Assembly: GCA_001972305.1 (NCBI GenBank)
Contig: BDDD01000712.1
Coordinates: forward strand, 141,943 to 205,942
Reading direction: 5' to 3'
Length of the DNA: 64,000 nt
Source of the DNA: Cephalotus follicularis
Lineage: Eukaryota; Streptophyta; Magnoliopsida; Oxalidales; Cephalotaceae
Positions 34,172 to 45,275 of this stretch are shown here, piece after piece (the stretch's first letter is position 1; each line of letters starts with the position of its first letter). The notes below the pieces were generated by a model. That model searched no databases. It worked only from the letters and a program-made list of their open reading frames with translations, and was not told the DNA's origin. A program made the position numbers and the translations under genes.

Positions 34172-35824
34172 ATGCCCCCTAGAAGAATCAATACACGCAA
34201 TCAACAAAACCAAGATGTCCAACAGGACCAACAGGTTCAGCAGAATACATCGAATCAAAATAAGCAAGCTCAGAATCAACAAGAATGGTAGTTACAACCT
34301 GGGAATGTTCATGTTACAAGAGCAGAGTTTAAACAATTGCTTGGCCTGATTGGAGATATCTCACAATCTCTACAATAAAATGCTCAAGAATTGAGGGAGA
34401 AAATTATCGTAGGAATCCTCCTCGGTTGCTAAGAAAGAGAATATGGGTTCTCGGATGAGTATGATCACAGAGACTCCTCCGATGCCAGAGACCTTGATTA
34501 GGTCTACTTATGACATAGTTGGAGATAACTTTTTGGAGGAGCATAGATCTCGTCACAACAGGATTGTTGATATAGAGCCTAGCAGGTCAATTTTTTATAG
34601 CCTGGCAAGAGTACAACTTCAGGATAGGTTAGGAGAACATCCAATCTACAAAGGTCTCCCAGGAGGGAACAATTTCATGCCACTTTCGGGACTAGGGCAC
34701 AAACTATTCTTAGAACAGAGTTACTGAGGTGGATGGTTGATATGGCGAGAAATGTCGCTGGTGTTAGAGATGCATAGCACAAAGGTGGTTACTCGGCAAA
34801 GCTTAGAGACATAAGCGTTAACCCCTTTATTCTGTCAAATATGGAAGAATCTCTTCCAATGTCTTTTAAGACACCAGCAATATAGAAGTATGATGGAACG
34901 AAGGATCCATTGGATCATGTTCTTCTATATTGTACAAGTATGCTCCTCCACCCAATTTCAGATGTAATCCTCTGTCGTGTAGTATCCTCGACTCTTATAA
35001 GTGCTGCTTAGGTCTGGTATGATTAATTGGTTGTAGAATCCATCTATTCTTTCTTTCAGCTCAGTGAGTTGTTTGTGACAAAATTCATGAATAGTATATC
35101 ACAGAGAAAGACTTCTACACACTTGATGAATATAGTGCAAAAAGAAAACGAAAGTCTAAGACAATAGTTGGCTTGTTTCAATATGGTGTCTCTACAGGTA
35201 AGAGATCTTAACCCATCCTTTGCCGTTGCGGTGATTTTAAGTTGTCTAATGATGACCCCTTTCCAATTCTCTCTCATGAAAAAACATCCACAGAATATGG
35301 AAGATCTCCTTAAGAGAGCAGAGGAGGCAATGAATGGTGTGGATGCCAGAGCAGGGAAAGATAATAGAAGGTGTGAATCTAGTAGGTCTGAACAAGGCAG
35401 AGGAGAAAAGAGAAAAGAAATATACGATCTCTTGAAGGAAGATGCTCGACATCAGTTGAATAAGAAATCATAAAAGCAAAAGCCTCAATTCAAAGGTTTT
35501 GAGAAGTATACGCCATTGACTGAGTCATATGCAAACATAGTTTTGGAAATCAAGAATGAGCCAATAAAATGACCATAGAAGATGAAAGGCCCACCGGAGA
35601 AGAGAGAACAAACAAAGTACTGTCAGTTCCATCATGAGAATGGTCACAATACTAATGAATGCAGACATTTGAAGTATGAGATCAAAAGGTTGATCCGGGA
35701 GCACTATCTAGGATGATTTAAAGGTAATCCTAACAAAGATCATAGCACTGGGCATAGAGATGGACAACCATAGAACTGATACATAAGAGAACCTCGAGGC
35801 ATAGTTGATATCTTCGGTGGTCCT
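34172..35824 (+). pseudogene. Tat-2 gag, interrupted by Sire-1
   Basis: Starts at ATG 34172 with MPPRRINTRNQQNQDV, a Gln/Asn-rich N-terminus broken by a stop near 34288. Downstream similarity to Tat gag is clear: YDGTKDPLDHVLLY (~34890-34935), FQLSELFVTKFMNS, ESLRQ, LMKKHPQNMEDLLKRAEEAM (~35274-35330). A knuckle-like CQFHHENGHNTNEC lies at ~35622-35664. The last residues before Sire-1 (GIVDIFGGP) are the Tat gag-protease linker, whose frame resumes at 49667. Multiple stops make it non-functional. Confidence 0.85.
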
Positions 35825-35844
35825 TCAATAAACTACAAGGAGGG

Positions 35845-36825
35845 NNNNNNNNNNNNNNNNNNNNNNNNNNNNNNNNNNNNNNNNNNNNNNNNNNNNNNNN
35901 NNNNNNNNNNNNNNNNNNNNNNNNNNNNNNNNNNNNNNNNNNNNNNNNNNNNNNNNNNNNNNNNNNNNNNNNNNNNNNNNNNNNNNNNNNNNNNNNNNNN
36001 NNNNNNNNNNNNNNNNNNNNNNNNNNNNNNNNNNNNNNNNNNNNNNNNNNNNNNNNNNNNNNNNNNNNNNNNNNNNNNNNNNNNNNNNNNNNNNNNNNNN
36101 NNNNNNNNNNNNNNNNNNNNNNNNNNNNNNNNNNNNNNNNNNNNNNNNNNNNNNNNNNNNNNNNNNNNNNNNNNNNNNNNNNNNNNNNNNNNNNNNNNNN
36201 NNNNNNNNNNNNNNNNNNNNNNNNNNNNNNNNNNNNNNNNNNNNNNNNNNNNNNNNNNNNNNNNNNNNNNNNNNNNNNNNNNNNNNNNNNNNNNNNNNNN
36301 NNNNNNNNNNNNNNNNNNNNNNNNNNNNNNNNNNNNNNNNNNNNNNNNNNNNNNNNNNNNNNNNNNNNNNNNNNNNNNNNNNNNNNNNNNNNNNNNNNNN
36401 NNNNNNNNNNNNNNNNNNNNNNNNNNNNNNNNNNNNNNNNNNNNNNNNNNNNNNNNNNNNNNNNNNNNNNNNNNNNNNNNNNNNNNNNNNNNNNNNNNNN
36501 NNNNNNNNNNNNNNNNNNNNNNNNNNNNNNNNNNNNNNNNNNNNNNNNNNNNNNNNNNNNNNNNNNNNNNNNNNNNNNNNNNNNNNNNNNNNNNNNNNNN
36601 NNNNNNNNNNNNNNNNNNNNNNNNNNNNNNNNNNNNNNNNNNNNNNNNNNNNNNNNNNNNNNNNNNNNNNNNNNNNNNNNNNNNNNNNNNNNNNNNNNNN
36701 NNNNNNNNNNNNNNNNNNNNNNNNNNNNNNNNNNNNNNNNNNNNNNNNNNNNNNNNNNNNNNNNNNNNNNNNNNNNNNNNNNNNNNNNNNNNNNNNNNNN
36801 NNNNNNNNNNNNNNNNNNNNNNNNN
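35845..36825. other. Assembly gap (981 N)
   Basis: Undetermined bases placed at a G-rich tract inside the left Sire-1 LTR. The flanking G runs suggest a sequencing or assembly difficulty. Confidence 0.99.
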
Positions 36826-38039
36826 TAAGTGGGGGGGGGGGGGTGGGGAGGGGAGGGGGGAGGAACATCAAATAACCCAAAACCTAATCAATCACATTAG
36901 CGCTAGAGAACAACTTAAAGGTATTAAAAGCACAACTTAAACTAAAAATACACAATCACTTCATCATCAAATTAATATATTCGTAATGGACTAAGAAAAG
37001 AATAATCACTAAAACTATATGTATCGAAAACACAATTAAGAAAAACAAGAAACTAAACTCACAACACCAGATATTCTTCTTCTCGTAAATTATCGTATGT
37101 ATAGAACACAATTACCGTGAGTACGAAATCGACAATTGTGAATAATTCCATCAAAAGTGAAACGATTCAGATCGTACCAGTTGAAAATATATATTTGGTC
37201 TAAACTTTCCTTTCTTTGTCGTGCTAAGTAGATTTTAAGAGGGGCATTAACGATTAGTGGAGAAGTTAGCTTAACATCTCCTACAGTTTAACTTCGATCA
37301 ACTGAACTGTTCAAACGTGTAATCGAACTTCTCGTCATAATGACCCTTACTCTCAGATCAATCAAAGAAACCCGATATCGACAAATAAACACGAACATTC
37401 TAGTCTTGGTGAAATGTAGTTTCTAAAAATTTAATTAACTTTTTGTAAATCTAAGCTAAAATCAATGAACAAAATATGTATGCAATCAAAAGCAAATAAA
37501 TAAACTAATTTAAAGAGAGAGAGTTAGAGAATTTGCAAACACGGTTTTAGAGTGGTTCGGGTAACTTTTGCCTACGTCCATTTTTCCCAAGGATCTTCTT
37601 GAGTTTTCACTAGTCTCCGAATAAAATTTTGGGTGCTATTCGGTACACCTTTGTGATTGACCTCAATCACTTACAATTATCTTAGGGTTCACTCCCCATT
37701 CTCTCTTAGGGTTCACTCCCCTATTACAATCAAAGTGTAAAAAGAATAGTGTTTGATATTAACCTCTCAAAGGTTGGATTTTACAAGATGATAATTCTCA
37801 AAATAAGTAGGAACAAATATGAGCTAAGGCACAAAAGAAGAGCTTTTGAAAGAGACTTGATGATTTTGAATGCTTGTAGTGTTCTTGCTTGATTGATCTT
37901 TGTATTTTTGTTCTCTTGTAATCTTCTTGTGTTCTCTCTTCCAAATCCTTTGTATATAACCATTTCTTGCTTGATAAATCCGTTGGATGTGTCTTGAAAT
38001 TTGTTGCTTCAAAAACGGCGCATTAAAACTCAGTCAGAA

Positions 38040-38395
38040 ATTTTTCCAGCTGTGCAAAGCGTCGACAGTTTGAATTGTCTGGTCAAAGCACTGGCGTTTT
38101 GGATATTGGAGTCGACTGTTTCCACAAAGTGTTCACACTTTGTGTTGAGCGTCGCTGCTTTTTTCAAATTGATTGGCTCCAAGAAATCTCTAGTTTTAAC
38201 CGCTGATAGATGGTGTCAAAGCGCAGACGCTTTGAATTAAAGGGCTGGCGCTTTCATTGAAGCGTCGATGGTTTGGACACTTACTCCTTTCCTCGAAATG
38301 CTTCAACGTTTGACGCTTTGTTCCTTGCTTCGACGGTTGCACAAAGCACTGACGCTTACTTCCTGAGCGTCAACGCTTTAAATTGTTTCTACAAT
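38040..38395. repeat. LTR palindrome array, core AAAGCGTCGACGCTTT (left Sire-1 LTR)
   Basis: About ten imperfect palindromes such as AAAGCGTCGACAGTTTG, AAAGCGCAGACGCTTTG, AAGCGTCGATGGTTTG and GAGCGTCAACGCTTTAA. The right LTR carries the same array at 49165-49545. Confidence 0.85.
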
Positions 38396-38500
38396 TTTCT
38401 TGTTGTTTTGCACATTCTATCTTTTTCTTGCACACAAAGAAACTTTGTTAAACATAAATATGTTATCATCAAAACTAGGATTGAGAAATAAATGTCAACA

Positions 38501-38700
38501 ATCTCCCCATTTTTTATGATGACAAAATTTTCTTCATTTTAAACACAAATTGTATAACTTTAAGCAATATAACAAATAATGCACAAACATATTCATGTAC
38601 ATATGCTCCCCCTTAATTCAATATCTCCCCCTTAGTTAAACAAGGGGTGTTTACTTGTCATTATTTCCCCATCTTTTCCTATACTTTCTCCCCCTTTTTG
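38501..38700 (-). promoter_or_regulatory. Multiple polypurine tracts of Sire-1
   Basis: On the element strand, AAAAAATGGGGAGATTG abuts the LTR at 38500. Further purine tracts read AAGGGGGAGCAT (38606-38615), AAGGGGGAGATAT (38625-38634), GGGGAAAT (38663-38670) and CAAAAAGGGGGAGAAAG (38684-38700). Repeated polypurine tracts before the 3' LTR are a described Sirevirus feature; they prime plus-strand DNA synthesis. Confidence 0.8.
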
Positions 38701-38989
38701 TTATCATTTCAAAAAGGATTTTACTTCTTACAATCAAAACCATTTATAGTTACAAAGCAATGTCATTCACATTAGATGCCAAAACTATAAGTTTGAATCA
38801 TTCACATTGCACACCAAGCATTCATTGAAACAATACAATTCATTAACACAATATCATTCACATTAGATAAAATGCATAATGAAATATTACAAAGTTGTTG
38901 ATTACATCACAAGTTCACAATACAAACTTTAATAGCACAAACCATAAAATGTTTTCCTCAACAAAACACTACATCATCATAAAATGCAT

Positions 38990-40262
38990 AATGAATCATG
39001 ATATGCATGAGCTCAATCGTCCATTGGAGTTTCTTCATTATCTCCAACCATATCTCCCTCCAAGTCATCTGTCGCTGCATCATCTCACTGAATGTTATCG
39101 TCATCGTGGCTCGAAGAGGAGGAGATGAGGCCTTCGTTGCCAATTATCCCTGTTTCTGCAAATCTCTTTGCCATCCTCTTTTGCCTTCTTTTAATGGATT
39201 GAACATTCACCTTCATTTCTTGGACATCTTGCTGTAGGCCTTTAATTGCCTCCAAGATTTCTTCGAGTTTAGTGTTTGGCAGGTTGATATTTGATGTTGG
39301 CTCCTGTTGGGGCTCTCTTGGTTCACCTTGAGCTTCATCACCTATTTCAGCTTCACCTTCTTTGTCAATGACTCTATTCGATTCTTCTCCCTAGGGATCC
39401 ACGTCCCAAGTCTTTTATGTTTCTTGAACCCCATTCTTCCGAAGGTTCCCTTTCCTAGCTTGTCTACACTTTGGAGAGGGTGATGTATCTCTCCAGTTAG
39501 GTCAACTTCAAAATGTAGAAGGATTTTGGTGATGATGTTACTGTAGCCTAGTCTAGCATTCTCTCGATCGTGGATTGCGTGCATATGGTTGATTATTAAG
39601 TAGGGTACACATATCTTTTTACCGGTGATGAGGTGATACATAGTATAGGCCTCCATGTGGGTTACTTCATCAAACCCACCAGCTTTAGGTAAAATATGGG
39701 TGGCGACAACACGATGTAGGAACCTATGGTGTAAGCTAAGGTTCCTAGTGTATATTCGTTGCACAAAGTCGGCATTTTCTCCGAATAGCAATTTGACACA
39801 TTCTTCTTTGTCAAAGTTTTCATTTATCAGCCAATTCCTTTGGTTCCAACCTATAGCACAATTATGTGGAATGTCTAGGATAGTGGCTACAGTGTCTAGT
39901 CCAAATTCTATCTCCACATTTTTCACCTTTGTGCTTAAATCTACCCTAGAGCTAGATAGAATGTGAACATAGAATTCTTTAATTAGGTCAGGATAGCTAG
40001 GCAAATTAATTAAAAATAGGGGTTCTAACCCTTGTGCACTTAACAACTCAACAATGGGGAAACCCTCATTGTTGCAAAAATCAAAGTCTAACACTTTGCC
40101 TACTAGTATTTTGCGATTGAAATAGGCTTCGGGATAGCTTGGGAGAGAAGGAGTTGCCTCTGGTAGGACTGGCAGTGAGCTTCCACCTTTCCTTTTGTGT
40201 CCAACTGACTTTCTCTTCATTCTAGACCCTTCCCCAGCTTCAATGTTCTTGGTATTAAGCAT
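38990..40262 (-). CDS. Sire-1 extra 3' ORF (putative plant transposon protein domain)
   Basis: Open from ATG 40262 to 39342 (306 residues), beginning with a basic segment (KRKSVGHKRKGGSS). Residues ~45-230 resemble the 'putative plant transposon protein' domain (PF20167 type): LINLPSYPDLIKEFYVHILS, VEIEFGLDTVATILDIPHN, then HRVVATHILPKAGGFDEVTHMEA with MYHLITGKKICVPYLIINHM. A frameshift near 39385 ends the main frame. In the neighbouring frame an acidic, Gln/Pro-rich and then coiled-coil tail continues to about 38990, ending in a Ser- and Asp-rich stretch. The ORF lies between RNase H and the 3' LTR, where Sireviruses carry an extra ORF. I see no signal peptide or membrane segment, so an envelope role is not supported. 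Function unknown. Confidence 0.75.
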
Positions 40263-40399
40263 ATTTGGTGATTGTTTGAGGTTTAACAGTGATTTTCGGC
40301 AGTGAGGTGGTTCGAAATTGCCAGAGACAGTGTTCTTGAGTTAGGGATTTGGGATTTTAGGGTTAAAATGAGCTAACTGATGGCGGTTGTTGTGTTAAA

Positions 40400-40530
40400 A
40401 TACGACTAAAGCGTCGACAGAGTTGGGTAAAACATTGGCGCTTTGCTCAAATTTCATAATTCGAACCCTAATTTTAGTGTAAAGCGTTGACGCTTTAATT
40501 CCAGGCGTCAGCGCTTTGCTCTGTTTTCTG
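40400..40530. repeat. Palindromes of LTR type between RNase H and the extra ORF
   Basis: AAAGCGTCGACAGAG, AAACATTGGCGCTTTG, AAAGCGTTGACGCTTTAA and AGGCGTCAGCGCTTTG, the motif family of the Sire-1 LTR, occur 140-270 bases upstream of the extra ORF start on its strand. Confidence 0.75.
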
Positions 40531-40629
40531 CCGATTTTTCGTAAACGCGTATAAATGAATGCAAATGATGAACCACACTCAATATACAAGTAATTCAAGT
40601 AAAAACATATAAGCATACAATCATATTAA

Positions 40630-41346
40630 TCATTCAATTTCACACAAACCTAGTTCCATTCTAAATTTGGAGAACGTTTGTTCGTCTAAAGGTTTTGTGA
40701 AAATGTCTGCGACTTGTTCTTGAGTCAGAACGAAGACTAATTCAATGACACCTTTCTCAATGTGGTCTTTTATAAAGTGATACCTAATATCAATATGTTT
40801 TGTCCTAGAATGATGTACGGGATTTTTTCCTAAACATATTGCACTAGTGTTATCACACCTAATTGGTACCTTCTCAAAATTAAAACCATAGTCAAGAAGT
40901 TGTTGTTTCATCCACATGATTTGGGCCAACAACTTCCCGCTGCAATGTACTCAGCTTCGGTAGTAGAAAGTGCTACCGAGTTTTGTTTCGTGCTAAACCA
41001 AGAAATAAGCATATTGCCTAAGAATTGACAAGTGCCACTTGTACTTTTTCTATCTACTTTGTATCCTCCGAAATCGGTATCGGAGTATGTATGTAGGTCA
41101 AATGACGAGTTCCTAGGATACCATAGTTCTAAAGAGGGTGTATACGCTAGATACTTAAAAAATTCTTTTTACCGCATGCAAGTGAGATTCCTTAGGGCAT
41201 GCTTGAAATCTAGCACATACACACACACTAAACAAGATATCTGGCCTACTTGTCGTTAAATAAAGCAATGAACCTATCATGCTTCTATAAAGTTTTTGGT
41301 CTATAGGTTTACCTTGTTCGTCCTTGTCTAGCTTAGTAGTTGTGCT
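40630..41346 (-). pseudogene. Sire-1 RT end and RNase H, 3' part of split pol
   Basis: The segment 41155-41346 is the RT-RNase H connection, reading [18 protein letters not shown]. 40630-40932 is Copia RNase H: IRCDNTSAICLGKNPVHHSRTKHIDIRYHF and the C-terminal motif QVADIFTKPL. Between them a frame change occurs near 40933-41150. The upstream RT lies beyond the solo LTR at 41347-44221, so pol cannot be translated as one protein. Confidence 0.88.
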
Positions 41347-44221
41347 TGTGATGACCCGCATTAATTCTTAGGTAAATTAATGTTTGGGCTTCGGGGGAAA
41401 ATTTTTCTTTTTCTCCTTTGTGGTGGTCGGTTTGGACTGGTGAAGGCCCATGGTATTGTATAAGTTGGTATGTGATGAGGAGGTAAGGAGATGTGTGATT
41501 TGGGGATATGTGCAAAGCTTGTCTTGGAAGCTTGGCTTTTGGTTTGACTTTGGTAGGATGGCCATCAGTCGCCCTCATTTCTTTTCACGCCAGCAGGAGC
41601 TTAGAGAGAGTGAGGGAGAGCTTATGTTTCCTTCTTCTTCTTCTTCTTCGTTTCCCTGAAGCTTTGAGCGCCAGTTGAGGTTGGGACTTCCTTCACCACC
41701 TTCACGTCTAACCGGTGAGTGTCCTCCTTTGTGTGTATGGTGCACGGCTTGGTGGTTGCAGTAACAGTCCGTGAGGCCGAGGAAGATCTTTGTTTTGGCT
41801 TCCATGGATATATGTGGTTCATGCATGACCTCTGAAACGTTCCTTCTTGGTGGCTAAACGTTGTTGTGTGTTGGTCTTGCAGAGGAAGATCCAGGCGTGG
41901 AGTCCGCACAACAGGGAAGCTAGCCGAGGAAGCTTTTGATATTGGTGAGTGGGATTGTTCTTTCTTTCTATCAATTGATACTGAGAGTTGCTGTTCAATA
42001 TGCTTATTTTACTTGATATCGTTGACTGGGATTCCTTTTCCCTATGGTCTTATGTTGTTGCCTGTGAGATACTGTGTCCTTGGTAGAGGACTAATGTTGG
42101 GTTGAACTGGTTGTTTCCCCTTTTCTTGTTCATGTATTTCATTGCCTTCTCGATATCATGTATTGTCTTCCTTGGATACTGGTTACTGGTACTTGGATAT
42201 GTATGAGACTGGTTATGACAGGCAGAGGAGTGGGCGTTCGATCCCTTTTCCATTTAGCAGTGCCATTGTCTATAATGAACTGTTGAGTGTGACTGCACCT
42301 GGGTTCCATACCGGGATCTGCTCATTTCATTGGTCTATGATGAAATGTTGCGTATGAGGGTAGCCGAGGATCCGCTACTTCTTTGGTCTCGTCGTGATAG
42401 AGTCCTCTGACATGAGATTGTCGGTAGAGATGGCCCGAGTGGTGATACACTTACTTCTCAGCCGATGTTCTCCTCTGACTTCTCGACAAGGGTGGAGCCG
42501 AGCGGTGATACATGGGCCCCTTGGACGAGACTAGCGCTGTATGATTGCCGACGAGGTAGCTCCTCGGTTGATGTTCATATGGTGTAGTGTTGAGCTCGTG
42601 ATTGCCGAGGAGGGAGTGCTTGTGTAGCCCTCGATCGATGTTCATGTGGTGAAGTGCGCCAAACTTGTGATTGCCGAGGAGGGAGTGCTCGCGTAGCCCT
42701 TATTTCGATGTTCATGTGGTGCTCTGGAGTGGGTATCTACATGCGTGTATGAGGGATGTGTACAGTCCCGTAGCCCATGACCGCGTTGATGAAGTCAACG
42801 GAGCTGTTATGTATGTTGCCGAGGTGGTTCTGGCTATGGAAGTGTGTGAGTATGATGTGTGCATGTGCGTGTGTGGAATGTGCTTGTGATTGATACAGTA
42901 CCAATAGTCCTCTGATGAAATGTTGATCGGTGGAGTCTGATCATTTTGTTGATCCTCGGATCTTTGCTTATTGATATAACATGTCGATATCTTCTTTCCT
43001 TGAGGTCAGTCATTGAGTTGGTAGCTCTGACGTCTTATCGGTTTTCCTTTTTATTGTTGATATCTTCGTGCATTTTCACCTCTGATTGTTTTGTTGAGCA
43101 GCGGATATGGGATGTCCTCAGCCCAGTTGGGGCAGGACAGGTTTACCTTGGTTCTTGGCACCCCCGAGGGAAGTGGGTTGCTCGCATGTTCCTTGGTCTT
43201 GCTCACTAGTCAGTTGGACTAATCCCCTCTCAGTTTTGTGTGCAGAGGAAGCAGGGATGAAGAGTTCTTGAGATCCACAGTTTGGATAGTGTGTTATGAG
43301 GTAGACGCTGACGCAGCACCTTAGGATGGCTTCTTGGCCATGGGCAACCTTCATGCATTCGGGAACATTCATGGGGTTTTGTATAGACTTGTTAATGTCC
43401 ATGTTTTGTAAACCTTATCTTGTGACATGTATATAACCTTTATATATTTATGAGTCCTCGGCATTCTTGTCTGAGATTGTATCCTTGTACATCTGTTGTT
43501 TTATGCTATGTGGTTGGGTGCAGGGACGACATGGGTGGTTAGGGAGTTGTTTGACCCCACGGCAGAGGACCAAGCCTCCTCAGCCCTAGCCATGGTGAAA
43601 CTCCAGTGTTTCTCTTTAGGGCCTTTCGTGTGGCACCTCTGCTGAGATGCCAGGTAAGAGCGGGTATGATCATGGTTAGTCAAACCTTAGGTTGACCATG
43701 AGCTCAGGTTGGTTGACCCTAAGCCATGGTCTGGGTGTGTCCTCGGGGGTTGTCCTCGGACATTACAGCGTAGGCTTTAAGAGAGAGTGTGAGGTTTTCC
43801 ATAGTGTTGCCGACTTCCCGACTTCAGTCCAGTTAGGTTCCTGGAGGTGTTTCGCTATGTGAGCCCTGGTGTTTTCTTTGGGTACTTGGCCGAGGTGAGA
43901 TCTTGTCTCCTTAGAGTAAGATAGACATCGGAGGAGACCTCGGTAGTAGTCCCATGTTTAGTGCTTGTCCTCGGATCCACATGATGGTCCCAGGCTTGGC
44001 GTTGGATAGATGTTTTAGCTTTCCTTGTGCTCAGGAATTCCTTGTTGTATGCCTTGCGTGCGCTTGGCAGAGGAGCGTGGCACTTCTTGGCAGCGTGTTT
44101 TGACGCTTTGTTGTGATCCCCTTTAGTTGTACAGTGAGTTTGGCTTTTAGGAGATGGGAAATTCCTCCTTCCTGCCGGGCGAGTCGTCCGGGGTGTTTAC
44201 CCAGAGGGACGGGTCGTGACA
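41347..44221 (+). mobile_element. Solo LTR, 2.9 kb, inside Sire-1 RT
   Basis: Begins TGTGATGACCCG and ends CGGGTCGTGACA (near-inverted ends), flanked by perfect GTGCT duplications (41342-41346 and 44222-44226) and interrupting the RT reading frame. Ends in CGTGACA like Tekay LTRs here, so plus orientation is likely; a TATA-like TGTATATAACC lies at 43427. No internal coding region, primer site or second LTR is present. It is less like Tekay-2 than the other solo LTRs. Confidence 0.87.
42535..42720. repeat. Tandem repeat in the solo LTR
   Basis: Three units of about 65-70 bases sharing GTGATTGCCGAGGAGGGAGTG and GATGTTCATGTGGTG. Confidence 0.8.
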
Positions 44222-45148
44222 GTGCTCATAGGGGTCTTACTCTTTTTAGCGCTTTCCAATCCGAACCTTTTTAGAAGGTCTTTGACATACTTGGATTGAT
44301 TGATAAAGATTCCTTCCTCTAGTTGTTTGACTTGAAGTCCAAGGAAGTAGTTGAGCTCACCCATCATGCTCATTTCAAGTTCGTCCTGCATGATCTTAGC
44401 AAAACTCTTGCACAAATTTTTATTAGTAGACCCAAAAATTATATCATCAACATAGACTTGAACAATTAAGATTTCTTTATTAAAAGTTTTTATGAAAAGA
44501 GTAATATCGATTGTTCCTCTTTTAAAACCATTTTAAAGTAAATAACCACTTAGCTTTCCATACCAATCTCTAGGAGCTTGTTTCAAACCATATAACGCTT
44601 TAGAAAGCTTAAAAACATGATTTTGAAAAAAATGGATCTATAAAACTGGGAGGTTGTTCCACGTAAACTTCCTCCTTTACTACACCATTTAAGAATGCAC
44701 TCTTAACATCCATTTGATAAAGGGTGAAATCCTTAAAAGATGCATATGCAAGTAACATACGTATAGATTCTAGTCTAGCTACGAGTGCATATGACTCATC
44801 AAAGTCAATTCCCTCTTCTTGAGAATATGCCTTAGCGACTAGCCTAACTTTATTTCTAATCACAATTCCTTGATCATCTACTTTATTATGAAATACCCAT
44901 GTAGTGCCAATTATGTTTTGATCATTAGGTCTAGGAACTAGATTCCACACTTTATTTCTTTCAAATTGATTTAATTCCTCTTGCATGGCATTAATCCAAT
45001 TTGCATCCTTTTCGGCTTCATCTATATTCCTAGGTTGTATTTGTGACAAAAATGCAATATAATTATGATTAACACAAGATCTAGTACATACTCCAAATCT
45101 AGGATTACCTATTATTGCCTCATGAGGGTGTCCTCTTACCACCTTCAA
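44222..45148 (-). pseudogene. Sire-1 reverse transcriptase, 5' part
   Basis: Minus-strand Copia RT. The frame at 44609-45148 has [36 protein letters not shown] and [12 protein letters not shown], the N-terminal RT blocks with the first catalytic Asp in MDVKSAFL. A frame change follows near 44605. The catalytic YVDDIIFG is intact (YVDD at 44443-44454), and LNYFLGLQVKQ follows at 44330-44360. The frame is then cut by the solo LTR at 44221. RT copies the element RNA into cDNA. Confidence 0.9.
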
Positions 45149-45275
45149 AGTTTTGTCGTGGAGAGCTTCTTAATAGCTTTCTTAAGTGTTTTCTCCTAGT
45201 GTGGATTTCTCTTTCTTGGTTTCTTCTAGATTTAGCTTATCAACTCCATTTTTAATAAAATCTATACAATCATCA

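Larger units (their letters stand above)
35825..38500 (-). mobile_element. Sire-1 3' LTR (left copy), with gap and extra sequence
   Basis: The first ~20 bases (AATAAACTACAAGGAGGG) and 37411-38500 match the right LTR. Between them are 981 N (35845-36825), a G-rich run (36832-36860), and ~540 bases absent from the right copy (36861-37405). In the right LTR the G-tract passes directly into TGAATTTTAGTTTC. This excess is either a further insertion whose one end is in the gap, or a misassembly at the G-tract. Compared with this copy, the right LTR lacks ~120 bases near 37465-37570 and has ~45 extra bases near 49190. Confidence 0.75.

Noticed and set aside
35825-36880. A 351-residue minus-strand open frame
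   Set aside because: It is made almost entirely of undetermined bases in the assembly gap.
41347-44221. Captured host gene or independent gene within Sire-1
   Set aside because: Plus-strand frames of 70-90 residues show no domain; the segment has TG...CA ends and GTGCT duplications, so a solo LTR explains it.
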